In this document: in pieces, positions 62,694 to 64,000 of the stretch
Numbering within the stretch: the first letter of the stretch is position 1
Layout of the letters: each line of letters opens with the position of its first letter
DNA from: JAFGDI01 sp963662515
Lineage (GTDB): Bacteria > Planctomycetota > Phycisphaerae > Sedimentisphaerales > SM23-30
Assembly: GCA_963662515.1 (NCBI GenBank)
Contig: OY759675.1
Coordinates: 1,674,001 to 1,738,000 of the forward strand
DNA: 64,000 nt
Direction of reading: 5' to 3'
Translations under genes and position numbers: made by a program
The notes under the pieces: model-generated
Database searches by the model: none
Told to the model about the DNA's origin: nothing
What the model saw: only the letters and a program-made list of their open reading frames with translations

Positions 62694-64000
62694 ATGTCAG
62701 AACAATTTGATATTGCAGTGCTTGGTGCCGGGCCGGGCGGCTATGTTGCCGCTCTGAAGGCTGCTTCTATGGGGGCAAGGGTTGCACTGGTAGAAAAGGG
62801 GCATTTTGGCGGAACATGCCTGAATTATGGCTGCATTCCATCTAAGGCTTTACTTGCCTCTGCCGAACTGCTGCATAAGATACATGATGCCGCTGAGTTG
62901 GGTATTACCATTAGTGGTGAAGTAAATTTCGATTGGACAAAGATCCAGAAACGCAAGGATAAGGTGTTAGCCAAACTTCGCGGCGGAATTAAGGGACTGC
63001 TCAAGGCCAGAGAAGTGAAGGTTTATGCCGGGCGGGCAAAACTTGATGGCCCGGGCAAGGTTATTGTTTCTGATGACAAGGGCAATGTTGAATCATTTAC
63101 TGCCAGTAAGATAATAATTGCTACAGGTTCAGTCCCTTCAGTAATTTCGGGCTGGCCAACAGATACGAACTATGTCTGCACTTCCGACCAGGCTCTGCAT
63201 TGGGATAAATTACCGCAAAGTCTGCTGATCGTTGGTGGTGGTGTTATCGGTTGTGAATTTGCCTGCATGATGCATGAATATGGAGTGAAAGTTACAGTTG
63301 TCGAGCTGTTGGATAATCTGATCCCGGAAATGGAAACAGCCTTAGGCGAGGCCCTGGCAGGTGCTTTTGTTAAACGGGGCATTACCATTCGTACCGGAGT
63401 GAAAGTTGATAGTATGGCAGTGAATGATGGTGGTGTGGAAGCCATTATAAATGGTGAAGCTGCCAGATTTGATAAAGTGCTGGTTTCTACTGGACGCAGG
63501 CCAAATACTGCTGATCTGGGGCTCGAGACTGTTGGGCTGAATACTGACCGTGGTTTTATTCGTGTGAATGATAATATGGAAACCTCGGTACCTGGCTATT
63601 ATTGCATTGGTGATGCAAATGGCCGCTGTTTGCTGGCCCACGCCGCGAGCAGTCATGCTGTGACGGCGGTTGAAAACGCTCTGGGACATAACAATACCAG
63701 CGTATTGCCTATACCATCGGCTGTCTATACATTCCCAGAAGTAGCTTCTGTTGGTCTGACCAGTAAGCAGGCAGGCAGGCAGGGGATACCTGTCGTAATA
63801 GGAGAATTTCCAATTGGAGCTTTGGGCAAGGCTATGGCTGTGGGTGAAGATTTTGGCTTTGTGCGGGTTATAAGCCACAAAGAAACCGGGTTATTGCTAG
63901 GTGTTCACATTATTGGCCATAATGCCACAGAAATAATCGAAAGTGCCGCAGCTATGCTGACGCTTAAGGCTGATACTGGCAGGCTTGCTGAGATGATCTT
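62694..64000 (+). CDS. lpdA: Dihydrolipoamide dehydrogenase (E3), 3' end outside window
   Basis: FAD enzyme that reoxidises the dihydrolipoyl group of E2 with NAD+. The reading frame runs from ATG 62694 (AAGGAAAG site upstream) to the window end, 435 codons with no stop, so roughly the last 20-40 residues are missing. Motifs: FAD-binding GAGPGGYVAALKAA, redox-active disulfide GGTCLNYGCIPSK, NAD-binding LIVGGGVIGCEFACMM, the second FAD contact YYCIGDANGRCLLAHAAS, and the start of the dimer interface (YTFPEVASVGLT). The catalytic His-Glu pair lies beyond the edge. Likely co-transcribed with E2. Confidence 0.95.
   Translation, partial: MSEQFDIAVLGAGPGGYVAALKAASMGARVALVEKGHFGGTCLNYGCIPSKALLASAELLHKIHDAAELGITISGEVNFDWTKIQKRKDKVLAKLRGGIKGLLKAREVKVYAGRAKLDGPGKVIVSDDKGNVESFTASKIIIATGSVPSVISGWPTDTNYVCTSDQALHWDKLPQSLLIVGGGVIGCEFACMMHEYGVKVTVVELLDNLIPEMETALGEALAGAFVKRGITIRTGVKVDSMAVNDGGVEAIINGEAARFDKVLVSTGRRPNTADLGLETVGLNTDRGFIRVNDNMETSVPGYYCIGDANGRCLLAHAASSHAVTAVENALGHNNTSVLPIPSAVYTFPEVASVGLTSKQAGRQGIPVVIGEFPIGALGKAMAVGEDFGFVRVISHKETGLLLGVHIIGHNATEIIESAAAMLTLKADTGRLAEMI

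Overview
The window reads as a stretch of chromosome from an anaerobic or facultative, polysaccharide-degrading member of the Planctomycetota, most likely class Phycisphaerae near the Sedimentisphaerales. This assignment is an inference. It rests on large secreted proteins built from LamG (concanavalin-like) and Ig/Fn3 modules that end in an NGDC...DFA.LA..W dockerin-like tail, on a GH2 enzyme with the same add-ons, on a GH10 xylanase, on a long SecA, and on moderate to low GC with AT-rich spacers. No transposase, integrase, phage gene, CRISPR array or rRNA was seen. Three tRNAs are present: Gly-CCC, Gln-CUG and Ser-GGA.

Layout. 1-8.5 kb: the 3' end of rsgA, convergent with pgi and a small lipoprotein gene; secreted LamG protein A; then a leftward operon of a GroES-like gene, coaX and a divergent MnmE-like GTPase, followed by tRNA-Gly. 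8.6-20.4 kb: yjdM/phnA, a secreted TPR-like orphan, a DUF202 protein, an ABC ATPase without a permease, an ExbB/TolQ protein without ExbD, two tandem LpxA-type acyltransferases, a LysM L,D-transpeptidase, a squalene-hopene-cyclase-like protein and a GH10 xylanase. 20.5-30.9 kb: tRNA-Gln, glycogen phosphorylase, bacterioferritin, then zwf and gnd (oxidative pentose phosphate pathway) separated by tRNA-Ser and LamG protein B. 31-41.9 kb: dnaG-rpoD, the 1438-residue GH2 protein behind a long AT-rich leader, and serA. 41.9-55.5 kb: secA, ddl with an FtsQ-like gene and an orphan, ychF, bioB-bioF, thiS-thiG and rho. 55.6-64 kb: a predicted sensory [FeFe]-hydrogenase fused to a chemoreceptor signalling tip, then a 2-oxoacid dehydrogenase locus in which a DeoR regulator and a fused E1 alpha/beta gene run left while E2 and E3 run right.

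How the genes fit together. The secreted xylanase, GH2 enzyme and LamG proteins would bind or cut plant or algal polysaccharide. Pgi, GlgP, Zwf and Gnd handle the released sugar phosphates. The pyruvate-dehydrogenase-like complex feeds acetyl-CoA, apparently under a DeoR-type switch whose candidate operator lies between two divergent promoters. The hydrogenase-chemoreceptor fusion suggests that the cell monitors H2 or redox state. The lpxA pair, L,D-transpeptidase, ddl, FtsQ-like protein and SecA point to a Gram-negative envelope with peptidoglycan.

Most enzyme calls are secure. The least certain assignments are the MnmE-like protein (degenerate motifs), the first LpxA paralogue, the cyclase-like protein, the FtsQ-like protein and four orphan genes. 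All hairpin, promoter and operator calls come from reading the sequence by eye and were not tested by folding software.
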